Source: Carex sylvatica (Eukaryota > Streptophyta > Magnoliopsida > Poales > Cyperaceae). From it: a DNA stretch of 64,000 nucleotides. Positions 22,957 through 36,050 of the stretch are shown here, in pieces (positions within the stretch are counted from its first letter, which is position 1; the number at the start of each line of letters is the position of its first letter). Both the position numbers and the translations under genes were made by a program. Location: NCBI GenBank assembly GCA_964058845.1, contig CAXKVR010000106.1:1-64000 (forward strand). The letters are read 5' to 3'. Below the pieces are notes generated by a model. That model was given only the letters and a program-made list of their open reading frames with translations. It had not been told where the DNA came from and did not search any database.

Positions 22957-23355
22957 GAGAAGGGTTCAAATGCACCCAAATGTACTCTATCTTTTATCTC
23001 CGCTTTTAAAGTCAAAACAGTTAATCCGAACCGTTAGATGCGATCTATATATTAAGATGTGCTTGGAGACCAAATTTTACATTTTTTGAAATTTTTTTAC
23101 TACTTTTTTAGATTTATTGAAAATCGCTGTTTTTTAATGGTCCAGATTTGCTAAAAACAGCGATTTTTAATAAATCTAAAAAAATAGTAAAAGAATTCCA
23201 AAAAATATAAAATTTGGTCTTCAAGCACATCTTAATATATAGATCGCATCTAACGGTTCGGATTGACTATTCGGATTTTAAAAATGGAGAAAAATAATTT
23301 GAAAGATAGAGTGCATTTGGATGCACAAAAATTTGTGTGCATTTGAACCCTCCTC
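22957..23355. mobile_element. MITE with 9-bp target duplication (GACCAAATTTTAC family)
   Basis: 399 bp, ends GAGAAGGGTTCAAATGCAC and, reversed, GAGGAGGGTTCAAATGCAC. The duplication TTCTTAAAA is perfect at 22948-22956 and 23356-23364. The inside is a long hairpin with the family core. A 9-bp duplication with long inverted repeats fits a Mutator-derived MITE. Confidence 0.85.
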
Positions 23356-23364
23356 TTCTTAAAA

Positions 23365-24496
23365 ATAATTTATAGTTATGAAGTTCGAATTTACAATGCA
23401 ATCATAATATATCTATATGGTACACATAAAAATACAAATGTTATTGTTTAACAAATAACAACATGTCCATAATTTTCTATAAATTAAATTAAATATATAT
23501 TATTAAAATGTCCAAGTATTGACTTAGTTAATTTACTCAGGTTCTCTACAGCCTACGCAGAACGGCAAAAGCGTATATCTTCTGAACCGTTGTACGAAGC
23601 TGCACATGCTACCCGGATCTGTATCCGTTGTTTTTTTGATTAGAAAAGCAGGTTCCTACTATTTTTTTTTCTCTATATCTCTTACAAAAAGAAAAGAGAG
23701 AGAAGCAGAGGAGAGAGAGAGAAATAATAGCAGAAGAAGAACAGAAAATAAAAGAGCACCGGATCTCATTGCCATGCTACCCACCGTCTGATATGACGAG
23801 AGATTCGAGATGATTGAACAAAAGTAGTTATCAAACGGATAAATCCGAAACATTAAACTACCCTGCACTGCACGCAAAGCTCCAAGCCAATAAAATATGT
23901 ACAATCGGAGAGTACAATCCTGCCTGGAATTCAGATCCCTGAGATAACATAATTTTTGTGTTTGGATCCGGACCGTCCGATCTGAATCGCACGATTTAAA
24001 GGGTACCGTGAATTTTACCCTGAGTCGGATTGACCCGATTCTAATCGAATTTTGAGTTATCTTAGAGGGAAATAAACATGAAGAATATTCCTAGCGAACG
24101 TGATCGCGCGTGCATCGCGATTTTTCCTTGTTTATTCTTCTATAAATCTCATCCGTTTATTTGATATAAGATCCATGCGAAAGCGGATCTGAACACAGAC
24201 AAACAGCTCGATTTTCTCGGACGCGTATTCTCCCAGGTACCTGATTGAGAAAAATTAGCTCTGATTAAATATTAGCCGAGTGATTGAAATTCAGTGCCTA
24301 TTTAAACACGGGATCTAAATGTCAAAATTAATACTGACGACCTAGATCTAAATGTACTCAGTCAGGTATTGCACTGGATACGAACCGATTTCGGAGGTTG
24401 TCGCAGGTTAATTTATAAACTCTGCAATCTTCCTCTGCACTTCCTTCCCGTGTCTCATCCCAAAAACTGATCCAATGAAAGCTCATTTTAAAAGTC
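23365..24496. other. Spacer upstream of MFS copy 2
   Basis: No gene seen. Contains a GA-rich stretch at 23691-23720 and an open frame on each strand through it that looks accidental. Confidence 0.45.
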
Positions 24497-24625
24497 AAGA
24501 GGGAAGATGAGAAAATCATGCGAGAGAAATAAGTACCCTCTATTCAGAGATCTGCGACTATATACGAGGCAGAGCGCCTGCCATTCGTTCAATTTATCTT
24601 TCGAGTTACAATTCATCCAGTCAAA
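24497..24625 (+). promoter_or_regulatory. Proximal promoter/leader of MFS copy 2
   Basis: Shares with the region before copy 3 (30672-30812) the blocks CAGAGATCT and GAGGCAGAG in the same order just upstream of the start. TATATACGAG near 24551 could serve as TATA box. Conservation between two diverged copies suggests a kept regulatory region. Confidence 0.5.
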
Positions 24626-27600
24626 ATGAAGTAAGCTTCTCTTTTCATCCTCGTCCCGTCTCCTCTCTTCTCTCTACTAATCGGGGAAGTTTTAAGTTTA
24701 TGGTTTTGTGGTTACGCTGATGTCATCTACTCATCTTGAGTTCAGATCTTCTACAGCGCTGCACATGTAGTCGTGTTCGGGTTTCTAGGATTTAAAGAAA
24801 TTGCATTTATTTTAACCTTAGCAATCCTATGGTTATGTTCATTTGAAATAGAGTTATATTGTTGAAGACTCAGTTCTTTGCTTTTATTTAATAGATGTGG
24901 TAAGTGCTTTGAATTGATAAGTTTTGCCAACAAGGATTCCCTTTCACTTTTCAGATATGTACTAGTAAAGCAATACCACTATTGCAAAATCAGTTACAGT
25001 TGAACACTTTCAATCATCTCAGTAGAGAAATAAATGTGAAGATTAGTTTTGCATAGTCAAAGAATGCCAATAGCTTAATTCAATCCTGGTGGTTTAAGGC
25101 ATTATATAAGATTATATGAATCCACTGAAGCACCTGATGCGTATGTAATTGCAGTAACCAGTTGACTGCAGTATGTAAAATATCCATACTTGCTAGAAAA
25201 AAAAAAATATATATATATATATATATGCTATAAGAGTGGACTAAAGTTTTTGGCACCTAAATTGAGCTAGAAAAATTTAAATGGAAGTAGAAAAATCATA
25301 CCGGTGTAGAATTAGACAATTTAGCCAATGCTTTTGTCTAATGTGTTGTCAAATTTGGAAGATATCTTATGCTTGATATTCTTTTTACAGAGGAAAGAAA
25401 CTATGGGGCTTCTCAATTTCTCTTATACTAATCAACTTGGCATCTATACTGGAGAAAGCTGATGAGGCTCTTCTTCCTTCGGTTTACAAAGAAGTCAGTG
25501 AAGAATTCCATGCAGGCCCAACTGATCTTGGATACCTTACTTTCATAATGAATTTTGTGCAAGCTGTATTTTCTCCAATCGCAGGTGGGGCCATCATATG
25601 TGTCGAGTTGGGTTTGGTTTTAGTCTATTTAACTAAAAATGATCAAGCTTTTTTAATATGAATTAGACCTAAATTGACTATTGAGCAATAAACTTTTCTT
25701 GGGCTATCTGAAACTTTCTTTGAATAAAATGCAAATGACCAATTTGCCCCTAACCTTTTATGTTGACATGACCTGATGTCCTGACATCATGTTCTTATAA
25801 ACTTTTATAACAAACATCTAAGCTCCCTGGAGTAACCAAGCACAAATAAAATACTAGAATAAAGTCAATAAACCCAAATTGGAATATGAATTAGAATATT
25901 AGAATATTAATTAATAATCATCTTTGACAACTTGGCATAATCAAATCCAAATTTGATAATGAATGCAATGATCCAGTTCCAACAAATAAATTAAATTTTA
26001 TTGTTATTCGTAGGTGTACTTGCACTTCAGTACGACCGTCCAACGGTTCTCGCATCGGGTACCGCATTTTGGGCCGTCTCAACAGCTGCAGTCGGCTTGA
26101 GCCAGCACTTCCGACAGGTTGCATTTTGGCGAGCAATAAATGGTTTGGGGCTTGCCATTGTAATCCCAGTGCTTCAATCTCTCATTGCAGATAGTTATGC
26201 TGCAGGGTCCCGTGGTGCCGGTTTTGGCCTGTTTGGCCTTGTTGGTGCAATTGGTAGAGTAGGTGGTGGTACCCTGGCGACAATTATGGCTGGACATGAG
26301 TACTGGGGGATGCCAGGTTGGCGGTTTGCATTTCTCAATATGGCATCGGTTAGTTTGCTTATCGGGGTTCTTGTGTACTTGTATGTGGTTGATCCGAGAA
26401 ATTCCTCTCCAGTGCATATTGCTTCGGAAGTAGATTCCGAGAGGTATATATTGTTTCTTTTTATTATAAAAGAAAATTTTCTGAGCTTCTAGGATCATAG
26501 AAAATGTACAGCAGGCTACTATACCAAGTCTATAAGAGGCTTTGGAAATAAAAAAAAAAACTGATCTTTGTGTTGAAATTACTCTTCTATGTACCTCCTA
26601 TGATTCTAGTTCTGCACACCGATACAAAGAAAGATTTAAATTTATTGTCTGGCTTTATATTTTGTAAGCTGGAACATATAAGCAGGGTTTTGACTTTGTT
26701 TTCCTATTTTGTGAAAAAATGATAGCAAGTCTGATAATTATGCTGAACTTCAGGTTGCATCTAGTTGGAGGAAAAGATAACCTACTTGCACCGTCACTTT
26801 GGCGCGATTCATGGATTGCAATGAGATCTGTTATGAATGTGCGAACATTTCAGGTCATTGTTTTGCAAGGAATTGTGGGCTCTATACCTTGGACTGCCCT
26901 TGTTTTCTTTACTATGTGGTTTGAATTGATTGGTATGCAAAGTTCAATTTAGTATCCTTTCCAGACTACCTAAAAATATGAAATCTTACAATATATTGAA
27001 CCAATATTACATTTGTGTATGGTGTATATGATGGTGAAACTAATTAAACTCCTTCAAAGGTAATTAGTTCAGCAGTAAAAGACATTAATTGAGAAACACA
27101 TTTAAGAGAAATAAAAAATAGCAAGGAACTCCCATGTAGAGAAGGCTTATGTATTGTTATGAGGTACCACATTTTTTTGCTTATAAGTGGTCACACAATG
27201 ATTTATAACATAATGTTTGGTTTTTTTCCGTGCCAGGTTTTGATAACAAAAGCTCAGCTGCTCTGAACAGCATATTTACCATCGGTTGCTCTTGTGGGTC
27301 TCTTATCGGTGGCCTCATAGGTGATCGTTTTTCACGGTACTACCCAGATTCAGCCCGAATCATGTGTGCTCAATTTAGCGCCTTCATGGCAATCCCATAC
27401 ACTATAATCCTACTAACAGTAATACCACAATCCGTAAACTACTTCTTCACATATGCCACGATTCTCTTGTTAATGGGTTTGACCGTAAGTTGGAACAACG
27501 CATGTGCAAACAGCCCGATGTTTGCAGAGGTGGTGCCACTTAAGCATCGGACCATGATTTATGCATTTGATCGTGCATTTGAAGGGTCATTCTCATCTTT

Positions 27601-27841
27601 TGCTGCCCCAGCTGTCGGAATGATCAGCGAGAGGATTTTTGGGTACGACTGGAAAGCTGTTAGTCTAGAGAATGGGTCTGCTCAAGGGGCACGTGCTCTC
27701 TCAAAGGGACTTTTGACGATGACTATTATTCCTTGGGGACTGTGTTGTTTGTTCTATAGCCCCTTGTATTTTGTTTTCAAAAGAGACCGGGAAAATGCGA
27801 GAATGGCAAACAGTAAAGAAGAGGAGCTTGAGCTTAACTGA
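24626..27841 (+). CDS. MFS transporter, UNE2-like, tandem copy 2 (intact)
   Basis: Coding exons 24626-24630, 25391-25584, 26014-26443, 26754-26932 and 27237-27841 join to 1413 nt, a 470-aa protein beginning MKGKKLWGFSISLILINLAS. The first coding exon is only five bases (ATGAA) before GTAAGC. The protein is a 12-span-type major facilitator of the plant UNE2-like family, likely moving a small solute across a membrane by proton coupling; substrate and membrane are unknown. Family marks are ILEKADEALLPSVYKEV near the N-terminus, VAFWRAINGLGLAIV, MPGWRFAF, the loop-8/9-type motif GGLIGDRFSRYYPDSAR, and HRTMIYAFDRAFEGSFSSF in the C-terminal half. It ends in a charged cytosolic tail (SKEEELELN). No break is seen. 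Confidence 0.93.
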
Positions 27842-28320
27842 GAATTCATATTGAGTTAGGTATGAAATGTAGATTGGCAAATTTCTTTGGAAATCATCAA
27901 ATTATACCCCAATTTAAGGATTTTACACTCAACTTTGATTTGATTCCGGGGATCCACTGAACTATCATTTTCTCTCAACTCTGTTTTCTTTTCCCTTCAT
28001 ACTTCTCTATTTATAAATGAACATGTCTCTTATTTATAAATGGAGATCAGTGGAGTTGATCAGAGACCTAATTGGGATAAAACTTGAGTTCAGTGACTTC
28101 TCAGTGAAACTAAAGTTGAGAAACAGATTTTTGACTTGAGTTAGATCTTAGTGATGGCCATTAGGATTACCTTGTGTACTTTTATTTGATCCATGTAGAA
28201 CTTTTTATTTGAAAGAAGTAGAGATTTTTGTTTGATATAGCTTTAAAAAATAGAGAGAGAGATGTCTGTATTATGTAAGAATATACCAGTTTGTCAGATC
28301 CATATTCATATTTCTTTTTG
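27842..28320. other. 3' flank of MFS copy 2
   Basis: AT-rich, likely holding the 3' UTR. No other gene seen. Confidence 0.5.
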
Positions 28321-28331
28321 TTATCACTTTT

Positions 28332-28747
28332 GAACAAAACTAGAGTGTGATGTGCTCATCAAGAGAAATTGGTGAGCACATCTCCAAAAGGCTATCGGAT
28401 TGGTTTTGAATTATGAATCCAAACTGTTAAAATTCATATACTTCGTGAGTGATGTATGTGCATGCAAAAATTTTAAAGTTTTGAATTCATGTAGTATATG
28501 GTCGAGCAGTCAAAATAATTAATATTTTATAAGTTATTTTTTAAATTGTTTTATGTATTTATTTTTTATCATTTTTTGACAGCTTGACTATATACTAAAT
28601 GAATTTGAAATTTTAAAAAATTTACATATAAATGCATCACTCACTAAGTACGTGAATTTCAACGATTTGAATTCGTGGTTCGTAGTTAATCCGATACAAA
28701 AGGTGTCACCAACATCTCTTGGTAAGCACATGACACCCTAGTTTTGC
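28332..28747. mobile_element. Mutator-type MITE (CTAGRGTGT family), copy A
   Basis: 416 bp with long inverted ends (GAACAAAACTAGAGTGTGAT / reversed GCAAAACTAGGGTGTCATG) and the direct duplication TTATCACTTTT at 28321-28331 and 28748-28758. Internal motifs (GGTGAGCACA, GATTGGTTTTGAATTATGAA, TGATGTATGTGCATGCAAAA) are shared with the copies at 49064 and 55906. Confidence 0.85.
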
Positions 28748-28759
28748 TTATCACTTTTC

Positions 28760-30660
28760 AGTATTTTTGATGTTTTATTTTATTTTTCTGCTTAAGTATT
28801 AAGTCTCATTTTAGAAAAACCCCCGATTTTTTTTAATGGTAATTAAAAAATAGAAAGAATCTTGAGACCAGCCATGAAAAAAAGAAAAATCACAAAACTG
28901 AAAATTACGCTGAATAGTATGGCGTAACGCTTACGAAAAGACGGCCTTTGGACGCCAGAAAATCCAGCAACCCCTGGACAGTTACTAATTTGGCGCTGAG
29001 CCCGGTATCTTTTTATGATAACTAAAAGGATGGAATTTTTCAATCAAAAAAAAAAAAAAAAAAGGATGGAATTTTGGAAACCTCGTAAATAGTTCGTTCT
29101 ATTTAAGTTCGAATTGAAAATGAGCTGGTTTGTTTTGGCTCAATTTTTTATATGGTGAGTTTGAACTTGGTTTAGCTCTACTCATTCCAGCTAAGTACCA
29201 TAACGATATAGTTTAGATCATTGATTGTACTTTGATTTAATTTGAACATCTTATAAGTTATATTGAAAGATCATTCCTTCTCAGTTACATTAGTTTATCA
29301 CTTTCAATATTAGCACTGCAATATTATTATTTCTCCTTTATTTGCACTATTAAAATCTTCAATTTTTTAATAGTGGAATAATACTATTCTATTACTCTTT
29401 CATATAACAAAATCATGTGTGATATTAATTTTTGAGCGAAATAATTTCTATTCAAAATAGTATTAAAATAAAATTTGGAAGATGGTGCGCCTAAGATTTG
29501 TACTTGACAAAAAGAACTAGATTAGCAACTTTTATACTTATTTTTTCATTTTCAGAATTGATTTTTGTTCAGAGAATTTTGAATAAAATTTATCTTAAAA
29601 ATACATTCTAACTGTTAGGTCTGCATTTGAAATTTGTGTGAACAAATTTATAGCTTTGTGAATTTAAATGACCTCAAATTACCGTTCCAAATTTTTTTAA
29701 CAAGGTTCCGGATCTTCTGATCTAACTCAAATTTGGAGTTTTGCTCCATACCGTCCTTGTAATGCACTGGACTCTTTAATATTCGTACGAATTTTAATCG
29801 GACAGTCCGGATTTAAAATCAAAATTTGAGTTGACTCAGAGCATACGAATTCCTGTATTCCGCCTAGGGGTGGTCCCATTTGTTCTCAGCTTGTTGGTGT
29901 ATCAAGTTGAGTGAACGAGTTTGAATTTTAGGTCCTGAGCTAAAACTATTGCTCAAGACCGACTCGTGACTTGTCCGAATGAGTCGAGCTAGTTTGTTAC
30001 TAACTTGACAGATTTATAAATTTGTATATTTTTTTCCTACTATATTTTAAATTTTCATAACATATCTTATCAATTATGATTAAAATAAAATAATATTTAT
30101 ATGACTGAGAAATATTCTTAATTTAATTGTAATTAAGCAAATCAACTATGATAAATTAACTTTACAGCTAAATTCATACATACAAATATATCAAAATCTT
30201 AAATTCATATAAACATATTCACAGAATAAATTCATGCATACCAAATCAAACAAATTCATACAAATTAACTTAATTACTTATAATTAATTCACACATATTT
30301 CATACAAAATTACCAATCAACTTAAATACAGTCCAAAGTGCAATTGTCATAACATTGACTATAACATCTATAGACCATAATATCTCCAATCTGAAGTGAA
30401 TAGATCCGATTAAATTATTAAACTATGTATATTAAATAGTTCGTTAACGACTGAACTGGCTCGTGCCGAATCAGACTAAACTCAAACTCATTAATTCTAA
30501 CTGTATATAACAAGCAAGTTAATTTTAACTCGATCCACCAAATGAGCTATTAAGTCACAGACAATACCAAGTGAACTACTAGCTTTTTTTTTTTTTTTTT
30601 TTCAGTCCATTTCTGCCTATCATCTAGGTCAACATATAATATTAATAGTGAGTATTGACC
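28760..30660. other. Spacer between MFS copies 2 and 3
   Basis: 1.9 kb AT-rich DNA without recognisable genes. A TCAGAGCATACGAATTC relic near 29848 matches the end of the 5240-5707 element. Confidence 0.5.
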
Positions 30661-30671
30661 ATCCAATGAAA

Positions 30672-30812
30672 TGAAGTCAAACGAGGATGAGAGATGCGAG
30701 GAAGCAAACGAAATATACTTCTCACCTGCTCACAGAGATCTAGTACTCTGCACTCCACATGAGGCAGAGGGGTTTCCATTCAACACCTTCCCCTTCGCCT
30801 TACTCTAGCAAG
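30672..30812 (+). promoter_or_regulatory. Proximal promoter/leader of MFS copy 3
   Basis: Blocks CAGAGATCT and GAGGCAGAG in the same order and spacing range as before copy 2, directly upstream of ATGAA. Confidence 0.5.
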
Positions 30813-33800
30813 ATGAAGTGAGCTTTATCTTCCCTTTTGCTCTACTTTTCCCCTCTTCTTTTTTACCGTTCGAACTGCTTTTCATTGTTTGAATTTAGAG
30901 GAAATGTCCTTCTTTGGATTCGATTTTAAAGTCTGGTGCTGTTCAGGTTTAGAGAACATATGCTTTGGCCTTATTAGTCTCGTGGTTTTCATTTTGATAA
31001 TAATTTGGACCTCAATCCCTTTTACGACAGTGAGAAATGTTTTATTGAAATTTGAATTATTTTCTATGATCTAAGCAATTGATTTCGAGGGTCAAGGTAT
31101 AGGAAGTGCTGTTTTGGCCTAAGAGTTTCCAGCATTAATTACAGTATAAAATGTAGTAGACATGCTGCCAAAAATAGTCTTATGCAATTAAATGAAAGCT
31201 AAAAGAGCTTAAATATGTACCAATTTGGAACCTAAGTTGATGTCACAAAAATTGAAATTGAAATTGAAATTATACTAATTATATGATCAGTAGATAACCA
31301 TAATCAAGTACTTCTTTCCTACTTCATAGTTCATACCATTAGCAGAGAAATAATTAATATGTTTACCTTAACATAGGATAGCATAAGGATCCCATAATTT
31401 ATTAATTTTCTTTTCTCAGAGCCAAGAAGATATTCGGCTTCTCAATTTCTCTTGTGCTAATAAACTTAGCATCGATACTGGAGCGAGCAGATGAGACTCT
31501 CCTTCCAGCTGTTTACAAAGAAGTTAGCGAGGAATTTAATGCCGGCCCAACTGAGCTTGGCTACCTCACTTTTGTAATGAGCTTTGTGCAATCTATTTCT
31601 TCTCCGATAGCAGGTATGAAAATTAGAAGTTACGAGGCAGGTTGGATTGATTTGTGTCACTCTGTTAACCAGACCAGATCATAATTTGAAAACAGTTCAA
31701 ATTAATTAAGGTTTTTGTGTAAAGCAACACAAGTATTTTGCTGCAAAATGCTGTCTAATTTGGTGGAAGCATTTAAAATTTTGAAGTATTTCTTTTGGTT
31801 GTTTGTAATAAAGGACATATTCTCCAGACCCTATGTCAAATCAAGTAAAAATGGCAAGCCTTATGGTGTTATTTGCAAAAACACATGAATTAACCAGCGG
31901 TCAAGTTTATAAGGTTAATCAGACACAATTATGAACTCAGTGTGTTGACAATTTGACATGACCCGAAACTTCACCTAAAAACCAGTTTGATCCATTTTGA
32001 CCAATCTAAACCACTTTGTTTTCTGTAATTTTCTCCTTGTTTCAGGTGTGCTTGCTCTTCAATACGACCGTTCAACGGTGCTTGCAGTGGGTACTGCATC
32101 CTGGGCTGTCTCAACTGCAGCGGTCGGGATTAGCCAACATATCCAACAAATCGCATTTTGGCGAGCGGTAAATGGATTTGGCCTCGCTATTGTTATTCCG
32201 GTTCTGCAGTCATTCATTGCTGATAGCTACGGAGATGGGTCCCGCGGTGCTGGTTTTGGACTATTCAGCTTTGTTAGCATGATAGGTAGAATAGGTGGTG
32301 GGCCACTGGCAACAATTATGGCCGGAAAGGACTACTGGGGGATACCGGGGTGGCGGTTTGCATTTCTTATGATGGCGTCAATTAGTTTGCTTATCGCACT
32401 TCTTGTGCATTTATTTGTTGTTGATCCGAGAAAAAATTCACCTGTCTATCTTGGTTCTGATGTTGAGGCAGAAAGGTACATACTTGGTAAACAATGTTTT
32501 TTGGGTTATCATTTTTATCCTGTGAATATCATTTATTAATTCGTAGTTGATTTCATTTTGATCTCCTCTGATTAAGAGCATACATTTTTATCTAATTTGT
32601 TTTATTTACACAGTGAGGTTACGATACTTTGCAAAGTACCAAATGGTCCGTGCTATGGATCAATATCTTTGTTTACAAAGTTCAAACAATTGATCAGAAC
32701 TGGTCAATAATGTACTTAGAGACCAAATTTTACATTTTTTAGAATTTTTTTACTGTTTTTTAAGATAGTAAAAAATTACCTGATCTAAAGATTTTGATCC
32801 ATCCAAAAGTAATGATTTTCTACCTATTTAAATAAAAATAATGAAAATATTCTAAAAAATGTAAAATTTGGTCTCCAAATATATTTTCATGTTGAGTGGT
32901 TTGGATCGACTGTTTGGACTTTGTAAACGGAAATATGGATTCATAGTATGGACCAATCCGTGCTATGCATAGTACCATAGCCTTGTAGTTGATATCATTT
33001 TGATCTCCTCGGATTAAGAGGTACATTTTTATTTATAACTACCTGTCTGCATTCGGCAGGTCATCTCTGATTGGAGGAGGGAAAGATAGTCTATCGCCAC
33101 CTTCTCTCTGGCGTGATTCATGGATAGCAATTAGATCAGTCGCGAAGGTGAAAACATTTCAGATCATTGTCTTGCAAGGAATAGTTGGCTCTCTACCTTG
33201 GGCGTCCATTGTTTTCTTTACGATGTGGTTTGAACTGATAGGTACACAAGTTCAACTTAGATTAATTCACAACTTTCTTTATGGTGAAGTACTTATTGTC
33301 CTCATTTTTTGAAGATTTTTTGTTTATTTAGAAATAAAATATTATTTTCTGCTGGAAAGGAGTCGGGTAGGTTTTCGCAAAATAGGTAACACTGGAAAAT
33401 ACATGGGCATATTGCATGCACCGTAGAATTTATACGTTGCAACCAATATGCCCATGTTTACACCAAAAATTGGGTTTAATGTTGTGTGGTTAGGTGTGAA
33501 AAATTCCTTGCACCACGAGATTTTTTCTACGGTGTAACTGTGCAATTATGCCCATGTTTACACCGTAACAATTTTCCGGTCTTACCTATTTTTCGAAAAC
33601 CTACCCAACTACTTCTCTTTCCAGCAGAAAATAATTTCTATTTTCTAAAAAAAAAAAAAATTGGGACTCTAAACTGATACCCAACTATACAATTTTAACA
33701 GTAGTTAATTGCATAGTAGCCCAACACAGCAGTTCAGTTTTGCCTAACTACCAAAAATTCATACACCTTATTCCATATATTAATATTTTGCATTTTTGTC

Positions 33801-34416
33801 TTCTCTTCTAGGTTTTGATCACAAGAGCGCAGCTGGCTTGATCAGCCTGTTTGCCATTGGATGTGCATTCGGGTCATTTGGCGGTGGGCTAATAGCGGAT
33901 TGGCTATCACGATACTACCCTGATTCAGCCCGTGTAATGTGTGCTCAGTTAAGTGCCTTCATGGGCATTCCCTTCTCACTAATCCTTTTTGTAGTGATAC
34001 CGCAATCGGTAGACTACTGGTACACGTATGCCACGACTCTTTTTTTCATGGGTCTGACAATCAGTTGGTGTGGGACAAGTGCAAACCAACCCATGTTTGC
34101 CGTGGTGGTACCACTGAAGCACCGCACTATGATTTATGCTTTTGACCGTGCGCTCGAAGGGTCATTTGCGTCTTTTGCTACCCCAGCTGTTGGCATGGTT
34201 ACAGAGAGGATTTATGGGTACAACTCAAAATCTATTAATCTGGCAAATGGGTCAGTCCAAGGCGCACTGGCCCTCTCGAGAGGACTTCTGACAATGACAG
34301 TTGTTCCCTTTGGTATGTGCAGTCTGTTCTATAGCCCCTTGTATTTTATTTTCAAGCGGGACCGAGACAGTGCTAGGATAGCGAGTAGTAAGGAACAGGA
34401 GCTGGAGTTTACCTAA
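30813..34416 (+). CDS. MFS transporter, UNE2-like, tandem copy 3 (intact)
   Basis: Coding exons 30813-30817, 31420-31613, 32046-32475, 33060-33241 and 33812-34416 join to 1416 nt, 471 aa, beginning MKAKKIFGFSISLVLINLAS. As in copy 2 the first coding exon is ATGAA alone. Family blocks are LERADETLLPAVYKEV, IAFWRAVNGFGLAIV, IPGWRFAF, GGLIADWLSRYYPDSAR (Trp where copy 1 and 2 have Arg) and HRTMIYAFDRALEGSFASF. It is closer to copy 1 than to copy 2 (e.g. both have the SISWCG/CAS..NQPMF/NPMF and SKEQELE/DLE endings). One extra codon lies at the start of exon 4. Two MITEs occupy introns 3 and 4. Transport substrate unknown. Confidence 0.93.
32614..32988. mobile_element. MITE in intron 3 of MFS copy 3 (GACCAAATTTTAC family)
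   Basis: Inverted repeat with outer ends GAGGTTACGATACTTTGCAAA and, reversed, CAAGGCTATGGTACTATGC, and the family core inside (TTAGAGACCAAATTTTACAT). Outer ends are related to those at 41384 but not to those at 22957. Confidence 0.7.
33329..33647. mobile_element. Foldback MITE in intron 4 of MFS copy 3
   Basis: Long inverted repeat: the left arm TATTTTCTGCTGGAAAGGAG.. GGTAGGTTTTCGCAAAATAG is matched in reverse near 33560-33640. The paired arms also carry the ATGCCCATGTTTACACCG block. Two open frames in it are by-products. Target duplication not resolved. Confidence 0.7.
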
Positions 34417-35123
34417 TTGGCCTTAGTGAGCTGTGTGATCACTGGATAGTATAGAAGCGACGAGGAATTTTTCTAAGATCCTCTTTTTCAGGTTCTCGAT
34501 TTTTTGTTTCAAAGGGATCAGCTGCACTATTTTTTTTTTTCACTGCTGCTGCTTCGCAAGGGGATGTTACTACTGCGTGATGCAAAATGGCATGTTATTT
34601 TTGCTTTGTTAAATTATCCTAGAATATATGTATTATTTGTAGATTTCTTTATTTCGTTTGTTCATGCTGTTGTTGTTTTAGTATTTATTTTGAAAAATGT
34701 AACTATCTGACAAGTAGGAAAACTCAAGGAATGATGCTATTGATTTCAAGAAATTACTCTAAAATTCTTTCGAGAGGAAAAGCTGTAGGCCAAAATTACT
34801 GTTTCCTAAGTTTGGAAATATATTAATCGCTGATATTAATTTTGTGACCTTTTTGGCGACCTCAATTATTCCTTTATATGTTGCTTTGTTCTTTATCATT
34901 CAAGTTCCATTATCCACATATGCATATGAATATAAGAATCTGAACACATTGTTTCAGATACAATTAACCTTCTTTTTTAACTGCCTTTTGCAGTGCAATC
35001 TAGTTTACGCTTTCTTGGTGAGATTTTGACTTCATCCGTAATAAAATATTGATCGTTTCGACAACACAAAATTGCCTCTGATGCATTTATGTAGAGGGTA
35101 AGGTAGTCTAGTAGAGCAATTAC
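34417..35123. other. 3' flank of MFS copy 3
   Basis: Spacer with likely 3' UTR; no gene seen. Confidence 0.5.
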
Positions 35124-35132
35124 AGGTAGACG

Positions 35133-35307
35133 AACCGAATCTGCTGAAATTCCAATTTCAGGGCCTGCAATTTCTCTCTGTCTCTATCTCTCTTCTTTCT
35201 CTCTCATCACTGATGAAAGAGAAAGAAGAGAGAGGAGAGAGATAGAGACAGAGGGAGATTGCAGGAATTCTGAAACTCTATTTGAAATTTTAGTCCATAT
35301 GAATTCT
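35133..35307. mobile_element. Small hairpin element with 9-bp flanking duplication
   Basis: A CT-rich arm (CTCTGTCTCTATCTCTCTTC) and its GA-rich complement fold around ATCACTGATG. The 9-bp direct repeat AGGTAGACG flanks it (35124-35132 and 35308-35316), so it is probably a tiny MITE. Confidence 0.6.
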
Positions 35308-35370
35308 AGGTAGACGTATCTATGAATTTTTTTATTGGTTAAAGCTCGTAGGCGCTTCAGTAACTCCAAC

Positions 35371-35795
35371 TAGGGGTTTGCTAACGGGTAGGGTACAGGC
35401 GGGTAGGGTATACCCGGGTCGGGTATGGGTCGGGTACGGGTATCACGGGTATACGGGTACTACGGGTCGGGTATCACGGGTTTTTTTTTCAAAACCCGTA
35501 CCCTACCCGTCTTATACCCGTGCCCGTGGTACCCTTGACGGGTAGGGCGGTCCGGGTAGGGTACCTGGTCCAGTTTTTTTTTTTTTTTTTTTTTTCTCTC
35601 TCTCTGTTTTTTGGTCCGGTTTGGTTTTTTTTTTTTTTTTTTTTTTTTTCTGTTTTTCTGTTGAACCAGCGGCAAATTCGAAATTTCAAAAAAATTTAAA
35701 TTTTTAACAGGTCGGGTCGGGTACGGATACGGGTCAGGTGCCGGGTCGGGTACGGGTACGGGTACGAGTCGAGTGCCGGATCGGGTCGGGCGGGT
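35371..35795. mobile_element. hAT-like element remnant rich in CGGGTA repeats
   Basis: Begins TAGGGGTTTGCTAACGGGTA and carries many GGGTA/CGGGT subterminal repeats on both strands (35388-35570 and 35708-35795), separated by two long T tracts. The right end is cut off by the palindrome that starts at 35796. TAGGGG ends and repeated subterminal motifs suggest a hAT MITE. Confidence 0.55.
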
Positions 35796-36008
35796 ACAGT
35801 AAAATCAAAAGGCACCGTTGGATCAGTAATTTTCAAAGTGACTTAATAAATAGTAAAAAAATTCCAAAAAATATAAAATTTGGTCTCCAAGCACATATTA
35901 ATATGGAGAACAAGATGAACGGTTTGGATCGGTTATTTGGACTTTGAATCCGTGATTTATAGTCCAATGCATAGAGGTGCCTATGCATTGCAATGTATGG
36001 TAGCCGTA

Positions 36009-36050
<42 letters not shown>

